Origin: CANNBR01 sp964604015
GTDB taxonomy: Bacteria; Babelota; Babeliae; Babelales; CAIQNR01
Length of the DNA: 21,280 nt
Assembly (NCBI GenBank): GCA_964604015.1
Contig: CAZRXF010000014.1
Location: 1-21,280 of the forward strand
Reading direction: 5' to 3'
Shown: positions 8,210-14,981 of the stretch, one piece after another
Position numbering within the stretch: the first letter of the stretch is position 1
Layout: every line of letters begins with the position of its first letter
Made by a program: the position numbers and the translations under genes
Notes under the pieces: model-generated
The model's database searches: none
The model's input: only the letters and a program-made list of their open reading frames with translations
Told to the model about the DNA's origin: nothing

Positions 8210-8734
8210 ATGATCACCGCTTTAAGTACGTGGGGAATTTCAGATTTTTTGGTGCAGGCAGGTGCTGCACTATTGGCATGGGGATTTCTTGCTTTTGTGA
8301 GCTATGTATCGGCTGCGTGGTGTTTTTCGTATCAATTTGAGTGGCGCCATGCCGTTCGATTAACCGGCATCATTATTGGTGTACTTGTCGTAAGCCTTGC
8401 GCTGTTTTATTTCTTCTCTTCTGTGTGGGCAGAAATTACCACGACGATTATTGTTCCGGCATTAATCTGTGTTTTTGCACTGCATGCCCTATTGCTGATG
8501 CTTAAAGAATGCTTGGCTCAGCGAGCGCCTTTGCATATTCATGCCACTCGATTTTATGTGACCCTTGTACTGCTGTACCTCGTGTTTTTAGGAACGTCTG
8601 CCTTGGTGATTCACCTTAAAAGCGTATATCTCTGCCAATGCCTTTCCTTGGTCTTGAACTACTTTATCTACGCTGCAGTACTTGGTATTTTTGCCCTTGC
8701 GTTATGTAATCACCGGCACAGTGATTCGTACTGA
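8210..8734 (+). CDS. Multi-span membrane protein of unknown function
   Basis: I do not recognise this 174-aa protein. It is strongly hydrophobic, with about five likely transmembrane segments near residues 14-36, 46-70, 78-98, 113-136 and 143-166, short charged connections, and a polar C-terminus (NHRHSDSY). No conserved catalytic motif is evident. The start at 8210 is supported by a strong AAGGAAGGAG upstream. The gene stands alone: a probable promoter precedes it and a clear intrinsic terminator follows about 30 bases after its stop. It is divergent from putP across a 183-base region. It might be an inner-membrane component of an envelope or transport system, but nothing here proves that. 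Confidence 0.8.
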   Translation: MITALSTWGISDFLVQAGAALLAWGFLAFVSYVSAAWCFSYQFEWRHAVRLTGIIIGVLVVSLALFYFFSSVWAEITTTIIVPALICVFALHALLLMLKECLAQRAPLHIHATRFYVTLVLLYLVFLGTSALVIHLKSVYLCQCLSLVLNYFIYAAVLGIFALALCNHRHSDSY

Positions 8735-8763
8735 ACTCTTTGATCACTGTCTTGAAGATTTTG

Positions 8764-8795
8764 AAAAGGCGCTCTGAATGCGCCTTTTCTTTTTG
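8764..8795 (+). terminator. Intrinsic terminator after the membrane-protein gene
   Basis: A perfect 9-bp stem (AAAAGGCGC at 8764-8772 with GCGCCTTTT at 8780-8788) has a 7-base loop and a T-rich tail. The tail runs directly into the -35 box of the next promoter. Confidence 0.88.
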
Positions 8796-8821
8796 ACAGA
8801 TGCTGTGTTGAGAGATAAAAT
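8793..8821 (+). promoter_or_regulatory. Strong sigma-70-like promoter of the 8872 gene
   Basis: A perfect TTGACA (8793-8798) and TAAAAT (8816-8821) are separated by 17 bases. Transcription would start about 45 bases before the ATG. The -35 overlaps the tail of the preceding terminator. Confidence 0.65.
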
Positions 8822-8871
8822 CCTGGTCGGTTGATGGTTTTTATATTCAAACATACAGGGTGGGTTGGTCT

Positions 8872-9408
8872 ATGATGAAAAAGGTGATAGTTGCTTTTCT
8901 TTGTTTCTCTGCGGGCGTTGCGTCTGCCTTTATGGATGAAAGAGAAAGAGCTCAAGAAAAAAGGGCCGAACTAGCAGCTGTTGTTGAACGCGCACAGGCT
9001 GGGTTGAAGCGTCGGTACGATTGCGACGATATGGCGAGGCGTATACTGTCACTTAAAAAAAGTCAGGATGATGTGCTCGTCGATTTGTGGCTAACTAACC
9101 TGTTTGATGTTTCAAATATCGCAGTTTCTGTGACTAAACGAAACGAAGGGGGGCTCGAGCTACGGCGTGAGGGGAGTCAGGTAGATGTTGTGCTTGAGCA
9201 GTACACTCGTGGTTCTGATAAAATTCTGTTAGAGATTCATGTCGCGCAGGTTCTTTCAAAAGATCCCAAAAATTCATTGGTCAAGCTCATACTGGAGCAT
9301 GGCCGTGATTCAATAATTGGGGCATGTGCCGTAATGGTTTTTCAATTGGGGGAGAAGATACATGAGCTATCAGAGCAATTTGAGGCTATGAAGTCAGAGC
9401 TTGAATAG
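8872..9408 (+). CDS. Exported, largely helical protein of unknown function
   Basis: The frame can be opened from a GTG at 8860, but ATG 8872 gives a clean signal peptide (MMKKVIVAFLCFSAGVASA) and I prefer it: 178 aa. The mature part starts with a charged helix (MDERERAQEKRAELAAVVERAQ), then a mixed region, and ends in another amphipathic helix (EKIHELSEQFEAMKSELE). There are two Cys, C51 and C152, in the mature part. I recognise no family. A strong promoter precedes it. Its last 15 bases overlap the 3' end of the convergent tatD gene, so there is no room for a separate terminator and the two transcripts must overlap. Probably periplasmic or secreted. Confidence 0.8.
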   Translation: MMKKVIVAFLCFSAGVASAFMDERERAQEKRAELAAVVERAQAGLKRRYDCDDMARRILSLKKSQDDVLVDLWLTNLFDVSNIAVSVTKRNEGGLELRREGSQVDVVLEQYTRGSDKILLEIHVAQVLSKDPKNSLVKLILEHGRDSIIGACAVMVFQLGEKIHELSEQFEAMKSELE

Positions 9409-10200
9409 CTGTAATGCGTTCCTGCTTGTCTTCTGTGCCACTTCTTCAAACTCTATCCCTTTAAGATTTGCTAGGAAATAAGCAATCGTTTGAATCTGTG
9501 CTGGATTATTTGGTTTACCACGCATGAACTGTGGAGGCAGGAATGGGGCATCAGTTTCCAGCACAATGTGGTCAAGAGATGTTTCTCTAAAAATATCACG
9601 CAATGATTCATTTTTTGGGTAGGTGAGTGGTCCGCCGATTCCAAGTAAAAATCCTAGTTTGATGGCATGGCGTGCAAATGCTGCATCTTCTGAAAAACAG
9701 TGGATGATACCGCGCAGTCCATTCTGGGTGTATTCCTCAATGACACGCAATGTTTCATCACCTGCATCACGGGTATGGATGACGATCGGAAGATCAAAAG
9801 CAAGCGCAAGTTCTATCTGTGCTCGGAAGCCGTCGTACTGACGTTGCTTATTAAAATCTGGGTAGTGGTAATCAAGTCCAATTTCTCCGATGCCGACAAT
9901 TCGTTTTCGGTCATCGCTTTCAAGCATCTGTTTATATGCAGCAACATCTGAGCGCCAGTCAGCGGTCAAATCATTAGGATGGGTACCAAGCGTTGCCCAC
10001 ACATTTTCAAACATTTGTGCAAGAAGTATGCAATTGGTGCTTTCTACTAAGCTTGTGCCAACATTGATGATGCGGGTAACCTGATGGGTTCGTGCTTCAT
10101 CTAAGATTGGTTGCACGAGAGTTGAAAAGTTTTCTGGCAAAGGTACATCGAACTGACTTTTTACTATCGTATTGAGATGACAGTGTGTATCGATCAACAT
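9394..10200 (-). CDS. tatD: TatD family metal-dependent deoxyribonuclease
   Basis: This 268-aa TIM-barrel hydrolase belongs to the TatD/YcfH group, which degrades DNA 3' to 5' and takes part in repair and in clearing DNA fragments. The metal ligands are visible: H6 and H8 (IDTHCHLN), E106 (GIGEIGLDYHY), H142 (IVIHTRDA), H167 (IIHCFS) and D217 (LETDAPFLPP). Family landmarks GTHPND and RGKPNNPA are also present. The ATG at 10200 has an excellent AAAGGAGGAA upstream. Length is typical. It overlaps the exported-protein gene on the other strand by 15 bases at their 3' ends and is divergent from the HU gene across an AT-rich 234-base region. YcfH and TatD paralogues are hard to separate by eye, so the symbol is approximate. 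Confidence 0.93.
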   Translation of the reverse strand: MLIDTHCHLNTIVKSQFDVPLPENFSTLVQPILDEARTHQVTRIINVGTSLVESTNCILLAQMFENVWATLGTHPNDLTADWRSDVAAYKQMLESDDRKRIVGIGEIGLDYHYPDFNKQRQYDGFRAQIELALAFDLPIVIHTRDAGDETLRVIEEYTQNGLRGIIHCFSEDAAFARHAIKLGFLLGIGGPLTYPKNESLRDIFRETSLDHIVLETDAPFLPPQFMRGKPNNPAQIQTIAYFLANLKGIEFEEVAQKTSRNALQLFKL

Positions 10201-10313
10201 AAGAATTCCTCCTTTTTAAAATGTAAGATGTAATTTTTTTAGTAAAATGCAGCAGTGTATACATTTTGTTTTTCGCTCTTTATTTTTAAGAATAGTAACT
10301 GTTTGTTTTGTAT

Positions 10314-10341
10314 TTGACAAAGGTGCAGAAAAAAATAGTCT
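10314..10341 (+). promoter_or_regulatory. Probable promoter of the HU gene
   Basis: TTGACA (10314-10319) and TAGTCT (10336-10341) with a 16-base spacer lie in the AT-rich tatD-HU intergenic region. The transcript would have a leader of nearly 90 bases. Confidence 0.5.
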
Positions 10342-10434
10342 GGAAGGCAATTTTATTGTGTACACCATTAAAATGTAAAAAAAAGTTGTAGTAGTGGAGA
10401 AGCAGTGTTTCATATCTAACCAAGAGGAGGATCA

Positions 10435-10713
10435 ATGAACAGAAGTGAGTTGATCAATTCGTTGAGTGAAGAGACAGCCTTCAGCAAGAAGGATGTAACT
10501 CGAGTTCTTAATTCCCTGATTCGTATTATCGAAAGAACTTTGAGAAAAGGTGACAAAGTTGCAATTACAGGATTTGGTACCTACTGGGTATCTCGCCGTC
10601 CTGCCCGCAAAGGTATTAACCCTGCAACCAAGGAACGTATCAGTCTTCCAGAAGTGAACGTTCCTCGCTTTAAGCCAGGTAAACACCTACGCGAACTTAT
10701 TAGAACTTCATAA
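10435..10713 (+). CDS. hup: HU-family histone-like DNA-binding protein
   Basis: This 92-aa nucleoid protein of the HU/IHF family binds and bends DNA as a dimer. The N-terminal helices (residues 3-38) form the dimer body. The signature GFGTYWVSRRPARKGINPAT at 46-65 leads into the beta-arm that wraps DNA, with the intercalating proline at P63. The family end FKPGKHLREL is at 79-88. GAGGAG precedes the ATG. It has its own promoter and a downstream string of hairpins ending in a good terminator, so it appears to be monocistronic, as expected for an abundant protein. HU and IHF subunits cannot be told apart with certainty here, but HU is likelier because the arm is standard. Confidence 0.92.
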   Translation: MNRSELINSLSEETAFSKKDVTRVLNSLIRIIERTLRKGDKVAITGFGTYWVSRRPARKGINPATKERISLPEVNVPRFKPGKHLRELIRTS

Positions 10714-10781
10714 CGTTAACCTCTGCAAGAGGGGTTTTCTCTCGTAGAAAACTTCGTTTGAAGCTATCGCTCATGCATTAG

Positions 10782-10808
10782 AAGGCCACTCCGGTGGCCT
10801 TTTGTTTT
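10782..10808 (+). terminator. Intrinsic terminator after HU
   Basis: A perfect 8-bp stem (AAGGCCAC at 10782-10789, GTGGCCTT at 10794-10801) has a TCCG loop and a T-rich tail. Confidence 0.88.
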
Positions 10809-10900
10809 AGGCTGGATTTTGCAAAAATGGCCATTTTGCAGTACCTTGAACCGCATAGTTTCCGTTGAATTTTTTTCCCCTGTAACGCGGGTACCAAGGT

Positions 10901-12130
10901 ATGATTGATATAAGCCGTCTTCGTAGTGACGCTGATGCGGTCGCTGCACTTCTTAAAAAAGACCCCTCATTTCCAGTTGAGCAGTTAGTTGCTTTTGATA
11001 AAAAAGTGCGTGAACTAACGGCACAGGTTGAGTTGTTGCGTTCTCAAAAAAATGATCTTGCACAACAAGCAAAGTCGGGAATTACCGAAGCGATTAGACA
11101 AGAGTCAGTTTCTGTTGGTAAGGACCTCAATGAAAGAGAAGCGGAACTGAAAGAATATTCTGATCAGTTTATGAACCTTGCGCTTGGTTGTCCTAACCTT
11201 GCAGCAGCAGACATTCCTGAAGGAAACAAAGAAGAGAACGTTGTGGTGCGCGAACATGGTAAAAAACCAACGTTTTCGTTTCCTATCAAGCATCATCAAG
11301 AACTTGGTGCTCAGAACAAATGGTTCAACTTTGAAACAGGGGCAAACGTCGCTCGTTCACAGTTTGTCTGGTATGACGATGCTGGTGCTCGTGTTCTGTA
11401 TGCTCTTGCATTCTTCATGCTCAAAAATAACAGAAAGCATGGATTTGAAGTTGCGCTTCCGCCTGCCTTTGCAAACCAAGAAACATTGACTACTGCGAGT
11501 AATCTTCCTCGTTTTAAAGATGAGGTATTTGAAATTCCAGCTGATGGGTTATTTGCTATTCCAACGGCTGAAGTCAGTTTGGTCAACAAATATCGCGATA
11601 CCATTCTTTCTGCAGAACAGTTGCCGATTCGTTTAACTGCGTGGACGAGCTGTTTTCGTCGAGAAGCTGGTAACTACGGAAAGATGGAGCGTGGATTGAT
11701 TCGTATCCATCAATTTGAAAAAGTAGAGTTGGTTACGTTCTGTGAGCCCGAACAATCAGCAACTGAGCAAGAGCGCATGGTTGCGTGTGCAGAAGATATT
11801 TTGCAGCAGCTCGGTCTTCACTACCGTGTCAGTTTGTTAGCTGGTCAAGATTGCTCTTTTGCGTCAGCAAAAACGTATGACATTGAAGTCTGGTTGCCAG
11901 GACAAGAAAAATATTATGAAGTTTCTTCTGCAAGTAACTGTACCGATTTCCAGGCACGTCGCGGAAAGATCCGCTACCGCAAAGAAGCAGGGAGCAAAAC
12001 GGAGCTGGTGCACACGCTAAACGCTTCGTCGCTTGCACTGCCTCGTCTGATGGTAGCGTTGATGGAAACGTATCAACAGCCGGATGGTACTATTAAACTT
12101 CCTCAGGTTCTTGAGCCATACTTATTGTAA
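10901..12130 (+). CDS. serS: Seryl-tRNA synthetase
   Basis: This class II synthetase charges tRNA-Ser (and tRNA-Sec where present). The 409-aa protein opens with the family N-terminus MIDISRLRSDADAV and an antiparallel coiled-coil arm (about 28-95) that grips the long variable arm of tRNA-Ser. The catalytic core follows: a TAEVSL segment at 222-227 (family TSEVPL), motif 2 with CFRREAG and RGLIRIHQFEKVEL at 251-277, the SNCTDFQARR signature at 345-354, and motif 3 around 374-392 (NASSLALPRLMVALMETYQQ; the family usually has NGSGLAxGR). The Shine-Dalgarno is weak (AAGG very close to the ATG). An inverted repeat precedes the gene at 10820-10840. The class and amino-acid specificity are certain. 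Confidence 0.96.
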   Translation: MIDISRLRSDADAVAALLKKDPSFPVEQLVAFDKKVRELTAQVELLRSQKNDLAQQAKSGITEAIRQESVSVGKDLNEREAELKEYSDQFMNLALGCPNLAAADIPEGNKEENVVVREHGKKPTFSFPIKHHQELGAQNKWFNFETGANVARSQFVWYDDAGARVLYALAFFMLKNNRKHGFEVALPPAFANQETLTTASNLPRFKDEVFEIPADGLFAIPTAEVSLVNKYRDTILSAEQLPIRLTAWTSCFRREAGNYGKMERGLIRIHQFEKVELVTFCEPEQSATEQERMVACAEDILQQLGLHYRVSLLAGQDCSFASAKTYDIEVWLPGQEKYYEVSSASNCTDFQARRGKIRYRKEAGSKTELVHTLNASSLALPRLMVALMETYQQPDGTIKLPQVLEPYLL

Positions 12131-12183
12131 GTAGCGTTTGTAGAAGGTCTACGCATTCAGTACTTGTGATCTAAAGGAGAAAT

Positions 12184-13047
12184 ATGAAGCTCAGTAAAGA
12201 AGTCTTACAAAAGGTCAGAAATATTGAGATTCATACAAGGAGGCTTTTGAGCGGCACCCTCATTGGCGACTATAGTTCCGCCAAAAAAGGTTCCGGTCTT
12301 GAGTTTGATCAAATCCGTGATTACCAAGAAGGCGATGACGTTCGCTTTATCGATTGGAAAGGAACGGCGCGGCAGGGAAAGTTGCTGGTGCGTGAATATA
12401 TCGAAGAGCGCAATCGAGCAATTTTGCTGGTGGTTGATGGATCGGCTTCTACATTTTTTACGTCTTCTGCTGAACTAAAAAGTGAACTGTATGCGCAGAT
12501 TGCCAGCGTGTTAGCGCTTGTTGCTGACTACGGCAAAGACCAAGTGGGGTTGATTCTTTTTGCCGATGGTGTTGAAACAGTACTGCCCCCAAAAAGTGGC
12601 AGACAGCACACGCGTCGTGTGATGGAAACGTTATTTGATCATAAGCCTGCTGGTAGTACTTCGTTTGAAAGCGCCTTGCATCGCTTGATTCAGATGAATC
12701 GTAAAGATGCGATTGTATTTTTGATTTCTGATTTTATTGTGCCGACCGGGTATGAGCGGCTCCTTCGGATTGTATGCAAAAAATATGACACCATTGCTGT
12801 GCGTTGTTTGGATCAACGGGAACGGGATCTTCCTTCTCTTGGATACCTTGCTGTTAAAGATCCTGAAACGGGACAAGAAGGGCTTATAAAAACTGGTTCT
12901 GCTGATCTTGATCTGTCCATGAAGGAGCATCACAAAGAAGTCGAATATACGTTAAAACGGTGCGGCGCAGATTTGATTGATCTTGAGGTTCAAAAGCCGT
13001 TCATGGGCGAATTGGTACGTTTTTGTCGCCAGCGAATGTTTTCATGA
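12184..13047 (+). CDS. DUF58 domain protein (vWA-like, MoxR/Bat-type locus)
   Basis: This 287-aa cytoplasmic protein has the DUF58 signature at residues 36-63 (GSGLEFDQIRDY, then GDDVRFIDWKGTAR). A von Willebrand A-like fold follows, with a metal-site motif DGSAS at 85-89. DUF58 proteins usually act with a MoxR AAA+ ATPase and Bat-like membrane proteins in stress tolerance or in assembly of periplasmic or respiratory complexes; the biochemical role is undefined. The DUF4381-like gene lies downstream on the same strand, which supports that kind of locus, although no moxR is in this window. AAAGGAG precedes the ATG. Only 53 bases separate it from serS, so read-through is possible. A 207-base repeat element separates it from its partner gene. 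Confidence 0.9.
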   Translation: MKLSKEVLQKVRNIEIHTRRLLSGTLIGDYSSAKKGSGLEFDQIRDYQEGDDVRFIDWKGTARQGKLLVREYIEERNRAILLVVDGSASTFFTSSAELKSELYAQIASVLALVADYGKDQVGLILFADGVETVLPPKSGRQHTRRVMETLFDHKPAGSTSFESALHRLIQMNRKDAIVFLISDFIVPTGYERLLRIVCKKYDTIAVRCLDQRERDLPSLGYLAVKDPETGQEGLIKTGSADLDLSMKEHHKEVEYTLKRCGADLIDLEVQKPFMGELVRFCRQRMFS

Positions 13048-13364
13048 GGGGATTGCTCTTAAAAATGAGAAAACGGTGATCTATTGTGAAGGAAGTAAGC
13101 TTATATATTCACCACGTCGTCCCCAGCGATACGAAGTGAGCGTCGGGGATCCAGTTTAAAAAAAGCAAAATCCTCTATATGAAAAATTACATTGAAAAAG
13201 GAATATGAAATGCAAAAAGTAGAATGGACTTTCTCATACTTTCTGGATCCCCGACACTCATTCATCCTAACAAAACACATGCTGTATTTTGCTGCGGCTT
13301 CATATCGTTGGGGACGACGTTCTGGGGGTAGCGTGATGATGAAAGAAAATAGAGGATTACTGAT
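13048..13364 (+). other. 317-base gene-free stretch inside the DUF58-DUF4381 locus
   Basis: This holds the repeat element at 13114-13320 and short flanks of 66 and 44 bases. The downstream flank carries AGAGGA, the Shine-Dalgarno of the next gene. Minus-strand reading frames through it merely translate the repeat arms and are not credible genes. Confidence 0.7.
13114..13320. repeat. Paired inverted-repeat element, copy 1 (MITE/REP-like, interrupted right arm)
   Basis: The left arm (13114-13154, 41 bases) starts ACGTCGTCCCCAGCGATACG and ends GGGGATCCAG. Its inverted partner is split into 13243-13260 and 13298-13320, with 37 extra bases between the halves. The left arm differs from the copy 2 arm at one position (A for C at the tenth base after AGCG). 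Each arm can fold on itself: TCCCC pairs with GGGGA and CGC with GCG around an AGTGA loop, which is weaker here because of that change. The interior between the arms is AT-rich and unlike that of copy 2. No target-site duplication is obvious. It carries no credible gene. Confidence 0.88.
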
Positions 13365-13871
13365 ATGAGCAATCAACAAACTTTAGAACTGATCGACATC
13401 TATGACATTTCGTATGCACCGTGGTGGCTGTCTTCCGCTGCAAAATACGGATTGCTGTGTTTTATTTTCGTCTGCGGTGTGTTAGTTGGGTATCTGATCT
13501 ACAAGAAGACGCGTAAGCCGAAGGCTGTACCGTATTGGCAGCAAGCATTAGATGCTCTCGATGCTCTTGAAAAACAAGGGTTTGATGATGGGCAGGAATT
13601 TTATATGCGTCTGACAGAAATAATGAAGCAGTATTTGCAGGAAAAGTATGAGATTTCTTGCGTAGATAAAACGGACAGTGAACTTCTTGCATTGCTCAAA
13701 GTTACACCATCCGTTGAACTATCTGTTTTTGAAACCATCAAGGAACTTTTTGATGGTGTTATCTTTATTAAATTTGCTCACCAAACTGCCGCCAAAGAGC
13801 GCATGGAGGTGGCACTTACAAAATCACGTGGACTTATTCGCGAACAGGTTCTAGATCAACCCAATCAGTAG
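13365..13871 (+). CDS. DUF4381-like membrane-anchored protein
   Basis: The 168-aa protein begins with a short polar stretch ending in the aromatic PWWLSSAAKY, then one transmembrane helix (about 27-46) followed by a basic KKTRKPK stop-transfer and a helical cytoplasmic domain. The pattern matches DUF4381 proteins: L-x-D-I-x near the start, WW before the helix, a helix containing YLQEKYE, and a late KFA motif. DUF4381 genes sit in MoxR/DUF58/vWA operons, and a DUF58 gene is indeed upstream on the same strand. It would work with that protein at the inner membrane. AGAGGA precedes the ATG. Its last 38 bases overlap the 3' end of the convergent gene. Family call rests on pattern and context, so moderate confidence. 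Confidence 0.72.
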   Translation: MSNQQTLELIDIYDISYAPWWLSSAAKYGLLCFIFVCGVLVGYLIYKKTRKPKAVPYWQQALDALDALEKQGFDDGQEFYMRLTEIMKQYLQEKYEISCVDKTDSELLALLKVTPSVELSVFETIKELFDGVIFIKFAHQTAAKERMEVALTKSRGLIREQVLDQPNQ

Positions 13872-14343
13872 CACCAGTTTGTGTTGCTGTGGTTGGGGTT
13901 GCAAACGTAACGCGCTCTTTTTGTTTTCTTTGTTGACCTGGTCTAAAGAGAATTGAATTGCGTGGTTTTGACTGTGCTGCTGCAAGACGTGCTAATGCTT
14001 CTTCAGAGGTACGGGGTCCCCTTGTTGGAACTTGGTCGGTGGCGAACACGGTGACATTGCGGTTTAAAGGAAGGGGGTGAGTGCCATTCATCCCTACGGT
14101 AGTTACTTCAGAGAAAGTAGATGGTAATTTTTGAACACTGAGAGTAGCAAAAGGTGAAGGTAGAACGGTGCGCGGACCTTTGGTTGGGGCTTCTTCTTCG
14201 ATAGGTGATACGGGAACGGCTGCTCTTGTGTAGGTGACTGTTCTGTGCGTGGCATGACTTGAAGAAGGTAGGCCAGTAGTTGAATCTGCGGCAAACATGA
14301 AGCAAGGGTAGGTAAGTAGAGTAAACAATAATTTTTTAAGCAT
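13834..14343 (-). CDS. Exported low-complexity protein with two PT[KR]GPRT motifs
   Basis: The frame is open to 14388, but ATG 14343 follows AAGGAAC and starts a signal peptide (MLKKLLFTLLTYPCFMFAA), giving 169 aa. The mature chain is rich in Pro, Ser and Thr, looks disordered, and contains two nearly identical heptads, PTKGPRT at 53-59 and PTRGPRT at 106-112. Near the C-terminus a basic patch leads into KERVTF at 142-147. I recognise no family. The gene lies 13 bases after the propeller-like gene and is the last of a three-gene operon of exported proteins. Its 3' end overlaps the DUF4381-like gene by 38 bases. A secreted, host-facing or surface role is inference. Confidence 0.75.
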   Translation of the reverse strand: MLKKLLFTLLTYPCFMFAADSTTGLPSSSHATHRTVTYTRAAVPVSPIEEEAPTKGPRTVLPSPFATLSVQKLPSTFSEVTTVGMNGTHPLPLNRNVTVFATDQVPTRGPRTSEEALARLAAAQSKPRNSILFRPGQQRKQKERVTFATPTTATQTGATDWVDLEPVRE

Positions 14344-14356
14344 AAGAGTTCCTTGT

Positions 14357-14947
14357 CTAAGCGTTGAGATCAAATTTAAACCTGTCATTCTTTTGAGTAA
14401 CCCACATTTTTGGCATTATTTCTATCGGTTTATCATTTTTATCAAGCACTATTTGTTGTTTCATTAAACGTGACAGGGTGCCAAAAAGGGTTGCACTTGC
14501 TTCGTCCTCACCGAATTCTACATCAGCCAATTTCTTTACTTGGACGTATTCAGGAAGCGTTCGAGCGGTTTTTGTTTCGACATTCCAAAACTCTAAGGTT
14601 CCGTCAGTTTGACGCACTACAAGCCACTTGCCTTGAGGGCTAAAGTGAAGAGGTGCAGCGGGACTTTCAACATCAAAGAGCTTTGTTTTTGTAGTTGTGC
14701 TCCATACTTCAGTTTCATTAAGACCATTTGCTACACAGACGAGCCCGCGGTCCTTGTTGGAAATGACAGTTGGCTTGAAAAATGTGGATTTGGGGAATGT
14801 CAGAGGAATCGTGAATGAATCTTTCCCGATTTCATCTGTGAACTGCAATCCAGTCTCACTGCGCGCTATTTTCCATTTGGTTCTAGTAGGCATAAGTCCG
14901 GTAATAAAGCTTGCAAAGATGATCATAGTTATCTGTTTTATCTTCAT
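14357..14947 (-). CDS. Exported protein with WD40/beta-propeller-like repeats
   Basis: The 196-aa protein starts with a hydrophobic signal segment (MKIKQITMIIFASFITGLM). Its middle shows two consecutive blade-like units, near residues 68-92 (ending EVWSTTTKTKLF) and 99-131 (FSPQGKWLVVRQTDGTLEFWNVETK). The second is a good match to a WD40 repeat. There is room for perhaps four blades at most, too few for a standard closed propeller, so it may oligomerise or be a remnant. Such domains mediate protein-protein contacts; no enzyme motif is seen. AAAGGAAA precedes the ATG at 14947. It sits 34 bases after the 302-aa exported protein gene and 13 bases before the next one, so it is the middle gene of an operon. 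Confidence 0.78.
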   Translation of the reverse strand: MKIKQITMIIFASFITGLMPTRTKWKIARSETGLQFTDEIGKDSFTIPLTFPKSTFFKPTVISNKDRGLVCVANGLNETEVWSTTTKTKLFDVESPAAPLHFSPQGKWLVVRQTDGTLEFWNVETKTARTLPEYVQVKKLADVEFGEDEASATLFGTLSRLMKQQIVLDKNDKPIEIMPKMWVTQKNDRFKFDLNA

Positions 14948-14981
14948 AGGGTTTCCTTTTCTCTATGAATATCATGAGTTA

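Noticed and set aside
8140..8340. Alternative + frame overlapping the membrane-protein gene
   Set aside because: A shadow of the real gene at 8210, which has a strong ribosome binding site and a coherent hydrophobic profile.
10216..10413. 65-codon minus-strand frame in the tatD-HU intergenic region
   Set aside because: Low-complexity composition, no Shine-Dalgarno, and it runs across the probable HU promoter.
10890..10903. GCGGGTACCA near the serS start, resembling a T-box core
   Set aside because: The T-box-like TGGTACC-GCG reads on the opposite strand and with an extra base, and no specifier stem or terminator is present upstream of serS.
13101..13379. 92-codon minus-strand frame through repeat copy 1
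   Set aside because: It only translates the inverted-repeat arms (RRPQRYEAAA and LDPRRSLRIAGDD), has no Shine-Dalgarno, and overlaps the start of the DUF4381-like gene.
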